This document shows, in pieces, positions 4,576-7,361 of a stretch of DNA of 7,361 nucleotides; positions within the stretch are counted from its first letter, which is position 1, and each line of letters opens with the position of its first letter. The stretch comes from Synechococcus sp. UW140. Lineage in GTDB: Bacteria; Cyanobacteriota; Cyanobacteriia; PCC-6307; Cyanobiaceae. Under the pieces are notes generated by a model that saw nothing but the letters and a program-made list of their open reading frames with translations, did not search any database and was not told where the DNA came from. The stretch lies in contig CAMDWF010000107.1 of assembly GCA_945878795.1 (NCBI GenBank), forward strand, positions 1-7,361. The letters run 5' to 3'. The position numbers and the translations under genes were made by a program.

Positions 4576-5919
4576 TCAGGCGTGCTCCCGCAGGAAGCCG
4601 ATGGCCCCCACCAGTTCGTTGGCGAAATGGTCGATTTCCGCCTCCGTGGTGGTGAAGGCCAGGCTGGCCCGGGCCGAGCCACTGAGACCGTAATGGCGGT
4701 GCAACGGCTGGGTGCAGTGGTGGCCGCTGCGGATGCAGATCCCCGCCGCATCCAGCAGGGAGGCTAGGTCGTTCGGATGGAGCCCCTCCACCGCAAATGC
4801 CGCCAGGGCGCCGCGATCGGGCTGTTGCTCGGGGGTGGGGCCAAGGATGCGCAACCCCTCTATCGCCTGCAGCCTCGCAAAAAGCCTGCGGGTCAAGTGC
4901 TGCTCCCAGGCATGGATCCGATCCATTCCCAGGGAAGAGAGATAGTCCAGGGCGGCCCCCATGCCGATGGCCTCGCCGATGGCCGGGGTGCCGGCCTCGA
5001 ACTTGTGGGGTAATTCGGCCCAGGTGCAGCGATCCAAAAAGACGTCCTGAATCATCTCGCCACCGCCAAGAAAGGGGGGCATGGACTCCAACAGCGCCTC
5101 CCGGGCCCAGAGAAACCCCATCCCCGTTGGACCGCAGAGTTTATGGGAAGAACCCACCAAAAAATCACAGTCGAGCTGGGCCACCGCAAGGCGCTGGTGG
5201 GGCAGGCTCTGGCAGGCGTCCACCATAATCAGGGCACCGGCGTTGTGGGCCAGTTCGGCGAGTCGGGCTACCGGATTCAAGGCGCCGAGCGTATTGCTGA
5301 CATGCACCACGCTCACCAGCCGGGTACGCTCGTTCAGCTTGCTGATCCAATCGTCAACATCAAGCTCACCACTCTCGGTTACTCCGGCATGGCGAAGCAC
5401 ACAGCCGGTGCGCTGGGCAAGCAACTGCCAGGGCACCAGATTGCTGTGGTGCTCCATCAAGGTGAGCAACACCTCGTCGCCCTCCCGCAGAAAGGAGTCG
5501 CCCCAGCTGCGGGCCACCAGATTAATAGCCTCGCTGGCGTTGCGGGTATAAACAATCTCGCGGGGGCTGGCGGCACCAATGAAACGGGCGACCGACTCCC
5601 GCGCCCCCTCAAAGGACTCGGTGGCTCTCACACTTAGTTGATGGGCCCCCCGGTGCACGTTGGCGTTGTCGTGGCTGTAGTAATGGTTTAGGGCCGCCAG
5701 CACTTGGCGCGGCTTTTGGCTAGTGGCGGCGAAATCGAGATATATGAGGGGCTCGCCAAGGCAGGCGATCTGATCCAACAGGGGGAAATCAGGCCGGGTC
5801 AGCACCGCCAGGTCCTCCACGGCGGGCGCCGGATTATTCCCTGGAGCAGTCCCGATAGGGGTCGACGCCGCAGTGGCTGGCAGTGGCATCTGGGGCTCGG
5901 GGGAACGGACGATGGTCAT
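4576..5919 (-). CDS. sufS: Cysteine desulfurase SufS
   Basis: SufS is a pyridoxal-phosphate enzyme of the class V aminotransferase fold. It removes sulfur from L-cysteine and passes it as persulfide to the SufBCD scaffold for iron-sulfur cluster assembly. The 447-residue protein shows YLDFAATSQKP (60-70), NVHRGAHQLS (87-96), MEHHSNLVPW with the PLP-stacking His (155-164), VDACQS with the PLP-nitrogen Asp234, SSHK with the Schiff-base Lys260 and the cofactor loop LCGPTGMG (261-268). The catalytic Cys402 lies in RSGHHCTQPLHR (397-408), the short-loop arrangement of group II (SufS-type) desulfurases. The family core starts near residue 38; residues 1-35 are a Pro/Ala-rich extension. The start at 5919 is chosen because its ATGA overlaps the sufD stop by 4 bp, which implies translational coupling. 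A further in-frame ATG at 6003 would lie inside sufD and adds no conserved sequence. All visible active-site residues are intact. Confidence 0.96.
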   Translation of the reverse strand: MTIVRSPEPQMPLPATAASTPIGTAPGNNPAPAVEDLAVLTRPDFPLLDQIACLGEPLIYLDFAATSQKPRQVLAALNHYYSHDNANVHRGAHQLSVRATESFEGARESVARFIGAASPREIVYTRNASEAINLVARSWGDSFLREGDEVLLTLMEHHSNLVPWQLLAQRTGCVLRHAGVTESGELDVDDWISKLNERTRLVSVVHVSNTLGALNPVARLAELAHNAGALIMVDACQSLPHQRLAVAQLDCDFLVGSSHKLCGPTGMGFLWAREALLESMPPFLGGGEMIQDVFLDRCTWAELPHKFEAGTPAIGEAIGMGAALDYLSSLGMDRIHAWEQHLTRRLFARLQAIEGLRILGPTPEQQPDRGALAAFAVEGLHPNDLASLLDAAGICIRSGHHCTQPLHRHYGLSGSARASLAFTTTEAEIDHFANELVGAIGFLREHA

Positions 5920-7220
5920 CGGGGCAGGGCCTTGCTCAACAAGGCAACGGCGGGCTCCCAACGGAAGGCCGACTCCGGCAAACTGGTCAGGATCTCGTCG
6001 CAAAACCCTTCCAGGAGCAAGCGCGCGGCCTGGTCGGCACCTAGTCCACGACTGCGTAGATAAAATAGTTCTTCTTGTTGCAACCGAGTCACGGTGGCCC
6101 CGTGGGTACAGCGCACGTCATCGGCAACTATCTCCAGCTGGGGAATCGCGTCCACCCTGGCCCGGTCGCAGAGCAGAAGGTTGCGGCTCAACTGGGAGGC
6201 ACTTGTACGCTGGGCCGCTTGGGGCACCTGCACCGCCCCATGGAAAACGCTGCGCCCGGCATCGTCGACGACGGCTTTCTGCAGTTGGTCGAGCTGACCC
6301 TCCGGACCTTCAAAACGCACAAGGCTATGGAGGTCGGCAATCTGCCGATCGCAAGCCACCTGCAAGCCCCGCAGCCGGGTGGATGCATTCCCGTGCACTT
6401 GGGTAATGGCGGGCTCCAGGCGTACCAAACCCCAGCCGCCCGCCACGGTTGTCAGGTCCAGTTCACTGGCTTGGGCCTGGGAAACAGCCAGATGGGCAAG
6501 CAGACAACTCGCATCCGTGCCCTGGGCCAGGACGCCATGGCGCAACCGGGACCTGGGTGCGAGCTGGGCTTCTACCACCACCGAGGCAAGGCTAGTGCCC
6601 GCAGCACGATGGACCTGCAAAAACTCCAGACTGGCGTCCTCCTCCAGCAACAACAGCAGTCTCAAGGGCCGCACGCCGGTCGCCTGGCCGCAATCACTGA
6701 CCAATTCCAATGGCACAGCAACCCGCCCCCGCACCCGCAGGGCCAACACCTGAAAGGCAAGAGCAGCGTTGAAGCTCACCAACCAGGAATCCGCAGTCCC
6801 GGCCGCCTCCAGCACCGTGCCCAAGAGGGCGTCCTGGACACCGCTTTCTAGGCGAGAAAGGCCTTCTGGCAAATCCACACCATCCAAAGGATCGTGTTCA
6901 CCGTCCCAGTACAGCCTTAGGGCCTTGCTGGCAGGGGGATGGTCCGGCTCAAGCCCCCGCCGCTCCGGCGCTGACAAGACCAGTGGGGGCACGGCGATCA
7001 GGGGGGCCAGGCTGGTAAAACGCCAGGCCTCCTTACGGGTGGGCGGCAGGCCTGTGCGCCGGAGATAGTCGCGGGCCGCAGTCCGATGCCGGGCCAGGCC
7101 CCCAACAGATGCGCCCACGGCGACGGGCAGGGGTGGCTCAAATACTCGCAAAACAGACTCCAGCCAGGCAGCTGAAGCCGAACCGGGGGCCGTGACAGGC
7201 GACACTGCGAGGGAAACCAT
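5916..7220 (-). CDS. sufD: Fe-S cluster assembly scaffold subunit SufD
   Basis: SufD pairs with SufB and the ATPase SufC in the cytosolic SufBCD complex that builds and hands on iron-sulfur clusters. The 434-residue protein has the N-terminal signature LPPTRKEAWRFTSL (58-71), the beta-helix core with DASLEFLQVH (195-204), and the C-terminal block. That block runs from GRSVFHGAVQV (322-332) and LSRNLLL (344-350) through DAIPQLEI (357-364) to DDVRCTHGATV (367-377). C371 and H373 match the CxHG motif of SufD; His360 in Escherichia coli SufD is needed for de novo assembly, and H373 is its counterpart. The C-terminal LLLEGFCDEIL helix (401-411) is typical of the SufC contact region. The ATG at 7220 is one base after the sufC stop and has a strong GGAGGT site 8 bases upstream; the in-frame ATG at 7286 lies inside sufC and is less likely. 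The stop overlaps the sufS start by 4 bp. Confidence 0.95.
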   Translation of the reverse strand: MVSLAVSPVTAPGSASAAWLESVLRVFEPPLPVAVGASVGGLARHRTAARDYLRRTGLPPTRKEAWRFTSLAPLIAVPPLVLSAPERRGLEPDHPPASKALRLYWDGEHDPLDGVDLPEGLSRLESGVQDALLGTVLEAAGTADSWLVSFNAALAFQVLALRVRGRVAVPLELVSDCGQATGVRPLRLLLLLEEDASLEFLQVHRAAGTSLASVVVEAQLAPRSRLRHGVLAQGTDASCLLAHLAVSQAQASELDLTTVAGGWGLVRLEPAITQVHGNASTRLRGLQVACDRQIADLHSLVRFEGPEGQLDQLQKAVVDDAGRSVFHGAVQVPQAAQRTSASQLSRNLLLCDRARVDAIPQLEIVADDVRCTHGATVTRLQQEELFYLRSRGLGADQAARLLLEGFCDEILTSLPESAFRWEPAVALLSKALPR

Positions 7221-7221
7221 T

Positions 7222-7361
7222 TCAGACCACCTCCAGGGCCGGACCGACGGCATCGGCCTGATCTGATGATTCGAGACCTGCATCAACCCAATCGTAACCG
7301 CGACGCTCCAGTTCCAGGGCCAGTTCCTTGCCTCCAGTGCGCAGGATGCGACCAGCAGCCA
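7222..7361 (-). CDS. sufC: SufC ATPase, C-terminal fragment cut by the window edge
   Basis: Forty-five codons of the 3' end are present, read from 7359 to the TGA at 7222-7224. The sequence GRILRTGGKELALELERRGYDWV is the end of the SufC ABC-type ATPase that drives conformational change of SufB-SufD. The Walker and signature motifs lie outside the window. After the conserved GYDW the protein continues for about 21 residues with an acidic tail ending ALEVV, longer than in Escherichia coli SufC, where only a few residues follow. The last codons also carry the sufD ribosome-binding site, and the gap to sufD is one base. The call rests on the conserved terminal motif plus the operon position before sufD. 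Confidence 0.9.
   Translation of the reverse strand, partial: AAGRILRTGGKELALELERRGYDWVDAGLESSDQADAVGPALEVV
7229..7234 (-). promoter_or_regulatory. Shine-Dalgarno site of sufD inside the end of sufC
   Basis: GGAGGT on the minus strand stands 8 bases before the sufD ATG at 7220 and overlaps the last Glu-Val-Val codons of sufC. It fixes the sufD start at 7220. It is the strongest ribosome-binding site in the window, where most other genes have weak ones or none. Confidence 0.75.

Noticed and set aside
5920..6003. Longer SufS start at 6003
   Set aside because: It would place 28 residues inside sufD with no SufS similarity; the ATGA overlap at 5916-5919 is a better start.
7221..7286. Longer SufD start at 7286
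   Set aside because: It lies inside the sufC end, and GGAGGT is correctly spaced for the ATG at 7220.
1..7361. CRISPR array, tRNA or rRNA genes, insertion sequences, HIP1 octamers
   Set aside because: No regularly spaced repeats with spacers, no cloverleaf-like sequence, no transposase frame or terminal repeats, and no exact GCGATCGC octamer was found by eye.

Overview
The window looks like a high-GC picocyanobacterial chromosome segment (Cyanobium / freshwater or coastal Synechococcus type). This is inferred from the protein styles, chiefly the cyanobacterial-type SufS and the SufC-SufD-SufS gene order, and from the very GC-rich codon use over most of the window. No species can be named from the sequence alone. 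Seven coding regions are supported, one of them cut by the window edge. No tRNA, rRNA, CRISPR array, insertion sequence or phage gene was seen.

Layout from left to right. Bases 1-230 are AT-rich and non-coding. They are followed on the + strand by an exported or membrane-tethered CsbD-family protein (231-605), a perfect 10-bp hairpin (639-664) and a 48-residue two-helix membrane peptide of the lmo0937 type (701-847). These two genes use far more A/T-ending codons than the rest of the window and look like a small stress-associated pair. The small membrane gene ends inside the 3' end of mtnA, which runs the other way (828-1964, minus). MtnA is methylthioribose-1-phosphate isomerase of the methionine salvage pathway. 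Divergent from mtnA is a flavin amine oxidase-family enzyme (2048-3448, plus), whose 3' end faces that of the next gene.

From 3544 to the right edge everything is on the minus strand. Read in transcription order, it starts with the 3' end of sufC (7361-7222), then sufD (7220-5916) and sufS (5919-4576), packed with a 1-bp gap and a 4-bp ATGA overlap. After 93 bp comes an unrecognised proline/glycine-rich secreted protein with a C-terminal membrane anchor (4482-3544). SufC (ATPase) and SufD belong to the SufBCD iron-sulfur scaffold complex, and SufS is the cysteine desulfurase that supplies its sulfur. The operon presumably continues beyond the window with the start of sufC and probably sufB.

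No clearly new multi-gene system is visible. The items most worth a second look are the low-GC pair of exported CsbD and tiny membrane protein with its convergent overlap into mtnA, the Pro/Gly-rich protein behind sufS with its PPG repeats and two G8 tracts, and the amine oxidase that has lost the monoamine oxidase (MAO)-type covalent flavin cysteine and one cage tyrosine.
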